Below are positions 25,081-33,807 of a DNA stretch of 64,000 bases, piece by piece. This DNA is from an uncultured Amaricoccus sp. (GTDB lineage: Bacteria; Pseudomonadota; Alphaproteobacteria; Rhodobacterales; Rhodobacteraceae). The DNA lies in NCBI RefSeq assembly GCF_937891315.1, contig NZ_CALAGI010000141.1:16907-80906 (forward strand). Reading direction: 5' to 3'. The number at the start of each line of letters is the position of its first letter. Within the stretch, counting starts at the first letter, position 1. A program made the position numbers and the translations under genes. The notes beneath the pieces were generated by a model. It saw nothing but the letters and a program-made list of their open reading frames with translations. It did not search any database and was not told the origin of the DNA.

Positions 25081-27477
25081 CTAGCTGAGATACGTCTTGG
25101 AAAGCAGTTCGGAAAGATCGCCGATCTCAAGCCTCAAGGTCAGCAGGCTGGTTTCGTCCAGCGTGTCGGGCGTCTGGACCGCGAGTGAGGTGTGGGTCCG
25201 CAGCACGGCGCGCGACAATTCCGACAGCTGGCCGTTCACCTCGGCCCCGGGCAGGAAGGCGGCCTGATCGCGCAACTCCGTCAGTTGATAGAGTACCGAG
25301 CGCGGGTTCATGATGTCGAGCGCGAGCAGGTCGACCACCGTGTCGCGCGTGGTCGAGACCGCGTAGCGGCGGCGGTGGGACATCACGCTGTCACCGATCT
25401 CGACCGCGAGATCGAGCGCGCCGTCCGGTGCGTCGGGCTTGCCGAGCCAGGAAATCGCGCTCGCCATCGCCATCGCCCGCTCCAGCGACCTGCCGATGAT
25501 AAGAAAGCGCCAGCCGGTGAACCGGTACATGTTTTCGTGCACGAGACCCGAGAAGCCGGTGATCTTGCGCAAAAGGACACCCATCGCGCGCGCGGTGTCA
25601 TCGCCGGGGGTGACCGTGGCCGCCATCTTGCGCGTGGTGCGGGCGAGATCGTTCAGCGCCATCCAGCCGTCGGTCGAGAAGCGGTCGCGCACGTGGCTCG
25701 CGCTGGTTATCGCCGCGCTCAGCGTCCATTGCAGGCCGGAAGGAATACCCTCGGACGTGTCGACGCCACTCGCCTCCAGATGCTCGGCGAGATGGGCGAT
25801 GAGGGGCGCCTCGGGATCAGCCGTTTCGGCGAGGCGGATATGATGGGCGCGGAGGAGGCGCATCATGCCCTCCGCCCGTTCGACATAGCGGCCCAGCCAG
25901 AAGAGATTGTCGGCGGCGCGGCTGGGTAGCACCCCGGGCCGGACGCGGGCATATGGCCCGACCGGGGCGGGAAGCATCGAGATGCTCTCCACCGGTTTCT
26001 CGCTGACGATCCAGACGTCGGCGGCGGAGCCTCCACGCTGCATGGCGATCGCGGTCGCGTCCGGCGTGCGGCCGATGCGGGCGAAGCCGCCGGGCATCAC
26101 CTGCCAGCCGCTCGGTGTGCGCACGAGGAAGGCGCGCAGGCTCATCGGACGCGGCACCAGCTGGCCGTCGACATGCGCCGGCGTCGTGGAAAGCGTCACG
26201 GCCTCCTGCCCGACGAGGCCCGGGCCGTCCGCTTCGAGCCACGCATCGACCGAGGGGCGGGCTCGGCCGCGGAAGTGGTCGCCGAGCACCGTCGTCTCGT
26301 CGATATCGAACGGCAGCCGTGTCGAGAGGGCCGAGCCGATCATCATCCGGTCGGCATGGGCGCGGACATGCGCGCGCTCCGCCGCCTGCCCGCACCACCA
26401 GGTCGCGATGTTCGGCAGCGCCAGCGGCTCGCCGCGGAGCGCAAGCGAAATACGGGGCAGGAAGGCCAGCAGCGCCCGCGTCTCCAGCACGCCCGAGCCG
26501 AGGGCGTTGACCAGGGTGACATTGCCCCGACGCACGGCGTTGACGAGGCCGGGGGTGCCCAGTCGCGAGCTTGAATCGAGTTCCAGCGGGTCGGCGAAGG
26601 CCGCGTCGAGACGGCGCCAGAGAACGGTCACCGGGCGAAGACCGGCGACGGTCCGCACCATTACCCTGCCCTGCGAAACGGTCAGGTCCTCGCCCTCGAG
26701 CAGCATGAATCCGAGGTAGCGGGCGATATAGGCATGTTCGAAATAGGTATCGTTGAGCGGCCCCGGCGTCAGGATCGCCACACGCGAGTCGGGATCCGAG
26801 GTCAGCCCCTGCAGCGCGTCGCGGAAGGTGCGGAAGAAGCCGGCCAGTCGGTGGACATGCGCCTCGGCATAAATGTCGGAGAAGACCCGGGCGGTCGCGA
26901 CCCGGTTCTCCAGCGCGAAGCCAGAGCCCGAAGGGGCCTGGGTCCGGTCGCCGAGCACCCACCAGGACCCGTCCGGCCCGCGGCCGAGCTCGAAGGCGAG
27001 GAAATGCAGATAGTGCCCGCCGCGCGGCGGAATGCCGACCAGCGGCCGCAGCCATTCCCGGCTGCGCGCGATCAGCGACGCGGGCAACTGCCCGGTGCTG
27101 ACCAGCCGGTTCGCACCGTAGAGATCGGCGACGACGGTCTCCAGCAGGTCGGCGCGCTGGATCAGGCCGTCGGCGATGCGCCGCCACTCCGCCTCCTCGA
27201 TCAGAACGGGCACATGGGCCAGCGGCCAGGCGCGTTCCGTCGAGATGGTGTCGCCGTACTGACGGAAGAAGACGCCGGCGTCACGGAGATACTGGTCGCC
27301 CCGGGCGAAACGGCCGGCCAGTTCGTCCGGGGGGATCGTCGTCAGATGCTGGATCAACTGGCGCCAGACCGGCCGGAGTTGGCCCGACGGATCCATGAGT
27401 TCGTCCGCGACCCCGGGAAGCGGCCGGTATCCGGCGAGCAACGCCGGAGGGCCGGCCGCGAGGCTGCGGACGTCCAT
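25081..27477 (-). CDS. Circularly permuted ATP-grasp protein fused to alpha-E domain
   Basis: 798 residues combining two proteins that are often separate. Residues ~70-480 are a circularly permuted ATP-grasp (the former DUF404/407 type), with ADLYGANRLVSTGQLP, GRGPDGSWWVLGDRTQAPSG and LTPGPLNDTYFEHAYIARYLGFMLLEGEDL visible. ATP-grasp enzymes activate carboxylates for amide formation. Residues ~505-798 are the helical alpha-E domain (DNLFWLGRYVERAEGMMRLLRAHHIRL, then HENMYRFTGWRFLIIGRSLERAM). Three-base gaps to both neighbours indicate one transcript. Its substrate and product are not known. Confidence 0.9.
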   Translation of the reverse strand: MDVRSLAAGPPALLAGYRPLPGVADELMDPSGQLRPVWRQLIQHLTTIPPDELAGRFARGDQYLRDAGVFFRQYGDTISTERAWPLAHVPVLIEEAEWRRIADGLIQRADLLETVVADLYGANRLVSTGQLPASLIARSREWLRPLVGIPPRGGHYLHFLAFELGRGPDGSWWVLGDRTQAPSGSGFALENRVATARVFSDIYAEAHVHRLAGFFRTFRDALQGLTSDPDSRVAILTPGPLNDTYFEHAYIARYLGFMLLEGEDLTVSQGRVMVRTVAGLRPVTVLWRRLDAAFADPLELDSSSRLGTPGLVNAVRRGNVTLVNALGSGVLETRALLAFLPRISLALRGEPLALPNIATWWCGQAAERAHVRAHADRMMIGSALSTRLPFDIDETTVLGDHFRGRARPSVDAWLEADGPGLVGQEAVTLSTTPAHVDGQLVPRPMSLRAFLVRTPSGWQVMPGGFARIGRTPDATAIAMQRGGSAADVWIVSEKPVESISMLPAPVGPYARVRPGVLPSRAADNLFWLGRYVERAEGMMRLLRAHHIRLAETADPEAPLIAHLAEHLEASGVDTSEGIPSGLQWTLSAAITSASHVRDRFSTDGWMALNDLARTTRKMAATVTPGDDTARAMGVLLRKITGFSGLVHENMYRFTGWRFLIIGRSLERAMAMASAISWLGKPDAPDGALDLAVEIGDSVMSHRRRYAVSTTRDTVVDLLALDIMNPRSVLYQLTELRDQAAFLPGAEVNGQLSELSRAVLRTHTSLAVQTPDTLDETSLLTLRLEIGDLSELLSKTYLS

Positions 27478-27480
27478 GCC

Positions 27481-30400
27481 TCAGTATCCCGGCGATCTGC
27501 GCAGATCGAGCGTCATCGGGAACGCCGGGTTCGGGGTTTCGAGCGGCGGCGCGAAATAGCCCGGCGTATGGCCGAGCGGCTCGAACCGCGCCAGCCGCCG
27601 CGCCTCGGCCTCGTTGCCATTGACCGGGAAGGTGTCGTAGTTGCGCCCGCCCGGATGGGCCACGTGATAGACGCAGCCGCCGAGCGACCGCCCGCTCCAG
27701 CTGTCGTAGATGTCAAACGTGAGCGGCGCGTTGACGGGCAGCACGGGATGCAGCGCCTGCGCCGGCTGCCAGGCCTTGTAGCGCACGCCGGCGACCGCGA
27801 CCCCGCCGGTTTCGGTGGCGCGGAGCGGCAGGCGCCGTCCGTTGCAGGTCACGGTGTAGCGCTCGGGGTCGGTCGTGGTCAGCTTCACCTGCAACCGTTC
27901 GGTGGAGCTGTCGGTGTAGCGCACGGTGCCGCCGATCGCGCCGGTCTCGCCCAGCACGTGCCAGGGTTCGAGCGCGGCGCGCAGCTCGAGATTGACGCCC
28001 TCGTACTGAACTTCCCCGCAGAACGGGAAGCGGAACTCGGCCTGCGCCTCGAACCACTCGGGCCGCATTTCGAAACCATGCGCGGTCAGGTCGCGCAACA
28101 CGTCGAGGAAGTCCTGCCAGACATAGTGTGGCAGCATGAACCGGTCGTGCAGCACGGTGCCCCAGCGGGTGAGGTCGCCGCTCGCCGGGCTCTGCCAGTA
28201 GCGGGCGATCAATGCGCGGATCATGAGCTGCTGCGCCAGACTCATGCGCGCATCCGGCGGCATTTCAAAGCCGCGGAACTCGACCAGCCCGAGGCGCCCG
28301 GTCGGACCATCGGGCGAATAGAGCTTGTCGATACAGATCTCGGCGCGGTGGGTATTGCCGGTGACATCGACCAGCAGGTTGCGCAGCAGGCGGTCGACGA
28401 GCCAGGGCAGCGGCTGCACGCCCATGCCCGGCGCGGGCATCTGCGCCATGGCGATCTCCAGCTCGTAGAGACCGTCGTGGCGGGCCTCGTCGATGCGCGG
28501 CGCCTGGCTGGTCGGGCCGATGAACAGGCCGGAGAACAGGTAGGACATCGACGGATGCCGCTGCCAGTGCAGGATCAGGCTGCGCAGCAGATCCGGCCGG
28601 CGCAGGAACGGGCTGTCGAGCGTGGTGCCGCCGCCGACCACGACATGATTGCCGCCGCCGGTGCCGGTATGGCGACCGTCGATCATGAACTTGTCGGCGC
28701 CGAGCCGGCTCGCGCGGGCCTCCTCATAGACCGTTTCGGTGATCGCGACGCAATCTTCCCAGCTGTTCGCCGGATGGATGTTGACCTCGATCACACCCGG
28801 ATCGGGCGCGACGCGGACGACGTTCAGCCGCGGATCGTGCGGCGGCGCGTAGCCCTCGATATGCACCGGCAGGCCAAGGGCCCTGGCCGAGGTCTCCGCC
28901 GCCGCGACCAGCTCCAGATAGTCCTCCACCCGCTCCACCGGCGGCATGAAAACGCAGAGCCGGCCGTCGCGCGGCTCGACGCTGAGCGCGGTGCGCACGG
29001 CGCCGTCGAGCTCGCCGATCACCTGCTCGATCCGGTCCTGGGTCGGCTCCGAGGCAGTGAAGCGCGCCGTCGCCTGCGGGCGAACGATCGGCGTGGCGAC
29101 CCGCGGCTCGGGCAGCGGGTCGCGCGGTACCGTCGGATCGGCGATGTTGGTGTAGGGGTAGGAGGACGCCGGCACGTGGGGCAGCGAACTCAGCGGAATG
29201 CGATAGCCGACCGGGCTGTCGCCCGGCACCAGGAACAGATACTTCCGCCGCAGCCGCCAGCGCTCCGACCGCCAGCGGTGCGAGGGGTTCGCCTTGGATT
29301 GCCAGCGCTGGATCGGCAGCACGAAGCCGCTCGGCGCGGTCAGGCCGCGGGAGAACACACGGCTGATCCGGTGCCGCTCCTCGGCGTCCTCGAGCTCGCT
29401 GTTCTCGGGCGTCACATTCTCCGGCAGGGAGGCTTCCTTCAGGATCCAGGTCGCGGGATCCTCGAAGGCGGGCGTGACGAGCTCCGACTCGACGCCGAGC
29501 GCGTCGGCGATGCCCATCAGCAACCGTTCCGCCTCGTCCGGGCCGACGCCGGTCTCCTTGCCTTCCGCGGCGATCAACTCGGCGTCGTGCCAGATCGGCT
29601 TGCCGTCGCGCCGCCAGTAGAGCGAGAAGGTCCAGCGCGGCAGCGTCTCGCCCGGGTACCATTTGCCCTGGCCGTAGTGCAGGAAGCCGCCCGGCGCGAA
29701 CCGGTCGCGCAGGCGCCGGATCAGCTCGTCGGCGAGCGCGCGCTTGTTCGGGCCGACGGCGTCGGTGTTCCATTCGCCGCTCTCGAAATCGTCGATCGAG
29801 ACGAAGGTCGGCTCGCCACCCATGGTCAGGCGCACATCGCCGGCGACCAGCGCCGCGTCGACCTTGCGGCCGACATTGTTCAGCGCCGTCCAGGCCTCGT
29901 CGGAATAGGGCTTGGTGATCCGCGGATGCTCGGCCACGCGGTTGATCTTCATGTCGAAATCGAACTCGACATTGGCCGAGCTCGCCATCCCCGAGATCGG
30001 CGCCGCGTTGCGGAAATGCGGCGTCGCCGCCAGCGGCACGTGGCTCTCGCCGGTCAGGAGGCCCGATGTCGGGTCGAGCCCGATCCAGCCCGCGCCCGGC
30101 AGATAGACTTCGCACCAAGCATGCAGGTCGGTGAAGTCATGGTCGGTCCCGGCGGGGCCGTCGAGCGAGATCAGGTCGGGCTTCAGCTGGATCAGATATC
30201 CCGAGACGAACCGCGCCGCGAGGCCGAGGTTGCGCAGGGTCTGCACGATCAGCCAGCTCGAATCCCGACACGATCCGGTGCCACGCTCGAAGGTCTCCTC
30301 CGGCGTCTGGACCCCGGGCTCCATGCGGATCACGTAGCCGACGGTGTTGGCGACACGGGCGTTCAGCCCGACGACGAAATCGACGGTCCGCGCCCGGTCG

Positions 30401-30807
30401 CGCGGGATGGTGTCGAGAAACGCCCGGAACATGGGGCCGACCGGCTCGGGCCGGCGATAGATCTCGAGATCGGGCCGGATGTCCTCGGGATATTCGAACG
30501 GCCAGTGCTCGGCGCTTTCCTCGACGAAGAAGTCGAAGGGATTGTAGACCGTCATGTCGGCGACGAGATCGACCTCGATCTTCAGCTCCGTGACCGGCTC
30601 GGGGAAGACGAACCGCGCCATCCAGTTGCCGTAGGGGTCCTGCTGGTGGTTGACGAAGTGACCAGCCGGACTGACGCGCAGCGAATGGGAGATCACCCGG
30701 GTACGCGAATGCGGCGCGGGCCGCAGGCGGATGATCTGCGGTCCGAGCGTGACGGGGCGATCATACTTGTAGTGGGTGAGGTGGTAGATGCTGGCCTTGA
30801 TCGACAT
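27481..30807 (-). CDS. Transglutaminase domain fused to DUF2126 (predicted amidoligase)
   Basis: 1108 residues, the promoter-proximal gene of this operon. The N-terminal ~300 residues form a transglutaminase-like domain with a full triad: Cys180 (GTGSCRDSSWL), His229 (LHAWCEVYLPGAGW), Asp245 (GLDPTSG). The remaining ~800 residues are DUF2126, annotated in Pfam as a putative amidoligase; GEPTFVSIDD, HTGTGGGNHVVVGGGTTLDSPFLRRPDLLRSLI and DRFMLPHYVWQDFLDVLRDL are recognisable blocks. No signal peptide is visible, so the chain is probably cytoplasmic. It likely acts with the downstream ATP-grasp and transglutaminase to build and trim a peptide-like molecule; this is inference from family and context. 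Confidence 0.9.
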   Translation of the reverse strand: MSIKASIYHLTHYKYDRPVTLGPQIIRLRPAPHSRTRVISHSLRVSPAGHFVNHQQDPYGNWMARFVFPEPVTELKIEVDLVADMTVYNPFDFFVEESAEHWPFEYPEDIRPDLEIYRRPEPVGPMFRAFLDTIPRDRARTVDFVVGLNARVANTVGYVIRMEPGVQTPEETFERGTGSCRDSSWLIVQTLRNLGLAARFVSGYLIQLKPDLISLDGPAGTDHDFTDLHAWCEVYLPGAGWIGLDPTSGLLTGESHVPLAATPHFRNAAPISGMASSANVEFDFDMKINRVAEHPRITKPYSDEAWTALNNVGRKVDAALVAGDVRLTMGGEPTFVSIDDFESGEWNTDAVGPNKRALADELIRRLRDRFAPGGFLHYGQGKWYPGETLPRWTFSLYWRRDGKPIWHDAELIAAEGKETGVGPDEAERLLMGIADALGVESELVTPAFEDPATWILKEASLPENVTPENSELEDAEERHRISRVFSRGLTAPSGFVLPIQRWQSKANPSHRWRSERWRLRRKYLFLVPGDSPVGYRIPLSSLPHVPASSYPYTNIADPTVPRDPLPEPRVATPIVRPQATARFTASEPTQDRIEQVIGELDGAVRTALSVEPRDGRLCVFMPPVERVEDYLELVAAAETSARALGLPVHIEGYAPPHDPRLNVVRVAPDPGVIEVNIHPANSWEDCVAITETVYEEARASRLGADKFMIDGRHTGTGGGNHVVVGGGTTLDSPFLRRPDLLRSLILHWQRHPSMSYLFSGLFIGPTSQAPRIDEARHDGLYELEIAMAQMPAPGMGVQPLPWLVDRLLRNLLVDVTGNTHRAEICIDKLYSPDGPTGRLGLVEFRGFEMPPDARMSLAQQLMIRALIARYWQSPASGDLTRWGTVLHDRFMLPHYVWQDFLDVLRDLTAHGFEMRPEWFEAQAEFRFPFCGEVQYEGVNLELRAALEPWHVLGETGAIGGTVRYTDSSTERLQVKLTTTDPERYTVTCNGRRLPLRATETGGVAVAGVRYKAWQPAQALHPVLPVNAPLTFDIYDSWSGRSLGGCVYHVAHPGGRNYDTFPVNGNEAEARRLARFEPLGHTPGYFAPPLETPNPAFPMTLDLRRSPGY

Positions 30808-31254
30808 GTCTGGATACGGCTCCGGCGAAACTCGAGGGTTAACGTTTCACAAAAGATTGCAGCGCACCATGCTTCTTTGGGGATTCCGCGCCGAGACGCG
30901 CCGACGGCGGATTTCCGGCGCCGCCGTCCGCCATCCGAACGATGCGTTGCCTGACTTCCGCGCGGTGGCGCGTCCGCGCCGCGGCGAACAAGGAGGAGCG
31001 CGGGGCATCCGATCCCTCGCGGGCCAGGAAACGGGACACATGCCGCTCCATGCGCCTGCCATCATCGCGCCGGTCTTCGTCATCATCGCGATCGGCCACG
31101 CGGCGTTGGTCAGCGGCCAGGGTGACGCGCGGGCTCGCGCTCCGCGCCGCGACGGCGCTGTCCGCGGGAACCCTGTCCGCCCTGATCCCCGGTCATTTCG
31201 GGACGGTGACGCTCGGATCCCAGGGAGCACCGCCCTCGCCGCGGGGCCCAGGCG
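30808..31254. other. Intergenic stretch, 447 bases, between amidoligase operon and urtE
   Basis: No gene that I can support. Being upstream of the amidoligase operon, it should hold that operon's promoter; the AT-richer TTAACGTTTCACAAAAG at 30840-30856 is the best candidate area. On the plus strand, 31040-31120 encodes a short hydrophobic peptide (IIAPVFVIIAIGHAAL) that resembles the first helix of AEC-type (auxin efflux) carriers. A second hydrophobic bit follows in a different frame (31122-31210). This could be a decayed transporter remnant, but the evidence is slim. Confidence 0.4.
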
Positions 31255-31962
31255 TCAGACCGTCATCCAGCGGCGCACTTCGTTTTCGTCCAGCTCGGAG
31301 GTCTTGCCCGCCAGAACAATGCGTCCGCGGTCCATCACCGCGATCCGGTCGGCGAGATCCACCGCGAAATCGAAGAACTGCTCCACCAGGACGATCGCCA
31401 TCGTGCCCTGATCGCGCAGATAGGCGATCGCCCGGCCGATGTCCTTGATGATCGAGGGCTGGATCCCTTCCGTCGGCTCGTCGAGCAGCAGCAGGCTCGG
31501 ATTGGTCACCATCGCCCGCCCGATGGCGAGCTGCTGCTGCTGGCCACCGGAGAGGTCGCCGCCGCGCCGGCCCATCATCTCGGCCAGCACCGGAAAGAGC
31601 TCGAATACCGTGTCCGGAATCCTGCGCTGGCCGCGGGGCAGCAGAGCATAGCCGGTTTCCAGATTCTCCTTCACCGTCAGCAGCGGGAAGATCTCGCGCC
31701 CCTGCGGCACCGTCGCCACGCCGAGCTGGGCGCGCGCGTCGGGCCGCAGCTTGCTGATATCCTTGCCCTTCCAGAGGATCTGGCCGCTCCGGATGCCCTG
31801 TCGGCCGGAAACGGCGCGCAGCATCGAGGTCTTGCCCACGCCATTGCGCCCGAGGATCGACGTCACCTGCCCGACCTCGGCGTCGAGCGAGACGCCTTTC
31901 AGCGCCTGCGCCGCGCCATAATAGAGATCAAGGCCGGTGATGCTCAGTTTCTCAGCGGCCAA
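31255..31962 (-). CDS. urtE: Urea ABC transporter ATP-binding protein UrtE
   Basis: 235 residues, the LivF-type ATPase of the urea importer. It has Walker A GRNGVGKTSM (~38), Q-loop VPQGREIFPLLTVKENL, signature LSGGQQQQLAIGRAM and Walker B LLLLDEPTEGIQPSI. The 'DEPTEGIQPSII' and 'RRIPDTVFELFPVLAEM' wording is characteristic of UrtE rather than branched-chain amino-acid LivF. It is the last gene of urtABCDE, overlapping urtD by 11 bases. Confidence 0.93.
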   Translation of the reverse strand: MAAEKLSITGLDLYYGAAQALKGVSLDAEVGQVTSILGRNGVGKTSMLRAVSGRQGIRSGQILWKGKDISKLRPDARAQLGVATVPQGREIFPLLTVKENLETGYALLPRGQRRIPDTVFELFPVLAEMMGRRGGDLSGGQQQQLAIGRAMVTNPSLLLLDEPTEGIQPSIIKDIGRAIAYLRDQGTMAIVLVEQFFDFAVDLADRIAVMDRGRIVLAGKTSELDENEVRRWMTV

Positions 31963-32692
31963 GATACACCTCGATCACTTCCTGGTTGGCCGAGACATGG
32001 TCGAGCGACCCCTCCGCCAGAACCGCGCCCCGATGCAGCACCGTGACCTTGCAGTCCAGCGCCCGCACGAAATCCATGTCATGTTCGATCACCACGACCG
32101 ACCGTTCGCCCGCGATACCGCGCAGCAGTTCGGCGGTGCGCATGGTCTCGGCGTCGGTCATGCCGGCGGCCGGCTCATCGACCAGCAGGAGCAGCGGCTC
32201 CTGCGCCAGCAGCATGCCGATCTCGAGCCACTGCTTCTGGCCGTGGCTGAGGCTGCCGGCGAGGCGGTGGCGCGCGCCTGTCAGCCGCACGAGTTCCAGA
32301 AGCTCGTCGATCCGCGACTTCTGCGGCCGGCTGATCTTGAAGAACAGGCTCGACTTGACGCCGCGGTCGCCGGCCAGCGCCAGCATCAGATTGTCCTCGA
32401 CGGTGTGGGTCTCGAATACCGTCGGCTTCTGGAACTTCCGGCCGATGCCGAGCCGCGTGGTCGAGGCTTCGTCGAGCCGCGTCAGATCGGTCTCGGCGCC
32501 CCAGATCACCTGCCCGCTGTCGGGCCGCGTCTTGCCGGTGATGATGTCGAGCATCGTCGTCTTGCCGGCGCCGTTCGGGCCGACGACGGCGCGCAACTCA
32601 CCTTTGGCGATGGCGATCGACAGGCCGTTGATCGCCTTGTAGCCGTCGAAGGCCCGATGCACGTCCTGCAGATAGAGCTGGGTCTCCCTCAC
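31952..32692 (-). CDS. urtD: Urea ABC transporter ATP-binding protein UrtD
   Basis: 246 residues, the LivG-type partner ATPase. Walker A is GPNGAGKTTMLDIITGKTRPDSGQV (~39-63), a UrtD-like wording. The signature is LSHGQKQWLEIGMLL, the H-for-G variant seen in UrtD, and Walker B is LLLLVDEPAAGMTDAE. The TGA overlaps the urtE start region, and its own ATG overlaps the urtC stop by four bases, so all three are translationally linked. Confidence 0.93.
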   Translation of the reverse strand: MRETQLYLQDVHRAFDGYKAINGLSIAIAKGELRAVVGPNGAGKTTMLDIITGKTRPDSGQVIWGAETDLTRLDEASTTRLGIGRKFQKPTVFETHTVEDNLMLALAGDRGVKSSLFFKISRPQKSRIDELLELVRLTGARHRLAGSLSHGQKQWLEIGMLLAQEPLLLLVDEPAAGMTDAETMRTAELLRGIAGERSVVVIEHDMDFVRALDCKVTVLHRGAVLAEGSLDHVSANQEVIEVYLGR

Positions 32693-33804
32693 GCCTCGAC
32701 CTCCCGCGTTTCGGGCTCAGGTTTCTCCCGCCGCTTGACGATTTTCTCGACCAGGCCGAGCACGCCCTGCGGCAGGAAGATGGTGACGATGATGAACATC
32801 GCGCCGAGCACGAAGAGCCAGGCGTCCGGCATGACGCCGGTCAGCCAGCTCTTGGTCGAGGTGACGATCAGCGCGCCGATCGCCGCGCCGACCAGCGTCG
32901 CCCGGCCGCCGAGCGCCACCCAGATCACGATTTCGATCGAGTTCGCCGGGCTGAACTCGCCCGGATTGATGATCCCGACCTGCGGCACATAGAGCGCCCC
33001 GGCGACCCCCGCCATCATCGCCGAGACGGTGAAGACGAAGAGCTTGTAGTGCTCGACCCGGTAGCCGAGAAACCGCGTCCGGCTCTCGGCGTCGCGCACG
33101 CCGAGCAGCACCTTGCCGAACTTCGAAATGGTGATCGCGCGGCCAAGCAGCAGCCCGAGGGCGAGGGCGACCGCCGACATGACGAAGAGCGTCACCCGGG
33201 TCGTGTCCGCCGACAGGCTGAAGCCGAGCACGTCGCGGAAGTCGGTCAGGCCGTTGTTGCCGCCAAGTCCCATCTGGTTGCGGAAGAAGGCGAGCAGCAG
33301 CGCGTAGGTCATCGCCTGGGTGATGATCGACAGATAGACGCCGGTGACGCGGCTTCGGAATGCGAAATAGCCGAAGACGAAGGCCAGCGCGCCGGGCACC
33401 AGCAGCACCATCACGCAGGCGAACCAGAACATGTCGAACCCGTGCCAGAACCATGGCAGTTCGGTATAGTTCAGGAACACCATGAAATCGGGCAGGATCG
33501 GGTTGGCATAGACGCCGCGGTCGCCGATCTCGCGCATCAGATGCATGCCCATGGCATAGCCACCGAGCGCGAAGAAGGCGCCATGCCCGAGGCTGAGGAT
33601 ACCGCAGTAGCCCCAGACAAGATCGAGCGACACCGCGAGCAGCGCATAGCAGAGATACTTGCCGAGCAGCGCCACGATGTAGCTCGGCACATGCCCGCCG
33701 GACCCCGGCTCGGCCAGCAGATTGCCGAGCGGCACCAGCACGGTGACGACGAGCAGCAGCGCGAGGAAGATCCCCATGCGCTTGTCGATGAAGCTCGCGC
33801 GCAT
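32689..33804 (-). CDS. urtC: Urea ABC transporter permease UrtC
   Basis: 371 residues, a LivM-type permease with about ten hydrophobic segments. Its start MRASFIDKRMGIFLALLLVVTVLVPLGN is a first membrane helix. The conserved DLVWGYCGILSLGHGAFFALGGYAMGMHLMR and the C-terminal PQGVLGLVEKIVKR are typical of UrtC. A hydrophilic insertion with DFMVFLNYTELPWFWHGFDMF is the loop usual for the urea subfamily. It lies three bases after urtB. Confidence 0.93.
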   Translation of the reverse strand: MRASFIDKRMGIFLALLLVVTVLVPLGNLLAEPGSGGHVPSYIVALLGKYLCYALLAVSLDLVWGYCGILSLGHGAFFALGGYAMGMHLMREIGDRGVYANPILPDFMVFLNYTELPWFWHGFDMFWFACVMVLLVPGALAFVFGYFAFRSRVTGVYLSIITQAMTYALLLAFFRNQMGLGGNNGLTDFRDVLGFSLSADTTRVTLFVMSAVALALGLLLGRAITISKFGKVLLGVRDAESRTRFLGYRVEHYKLFVFTVSAMMAGVAGALYVPQVGIINPGEFSPANSIEIVIWVALGGRATLVGAAIGALIVTSTKSWLTGVMPDAWLFVLGAMFIIVTIFLPQGVLGLVEKIVKRREKPEPETREVEA

Positions 33805-33807
33805 GGC

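Noticed and set aside
26734..30954. 1406-codon open frame on the plus strand antisense to the amidoligase operon
   Set aside because: Same codon-bias artefact; the minus-strand genes show complete catalytic motifs and family-wide similarity.
30839..31099. 86-residue minus-strand open frame upstream of the amidoligase operon
   Set aside because: Charged, low-complexity peptide with no recognisable family and a poor ribosome-binding site; not enough to call a gene.
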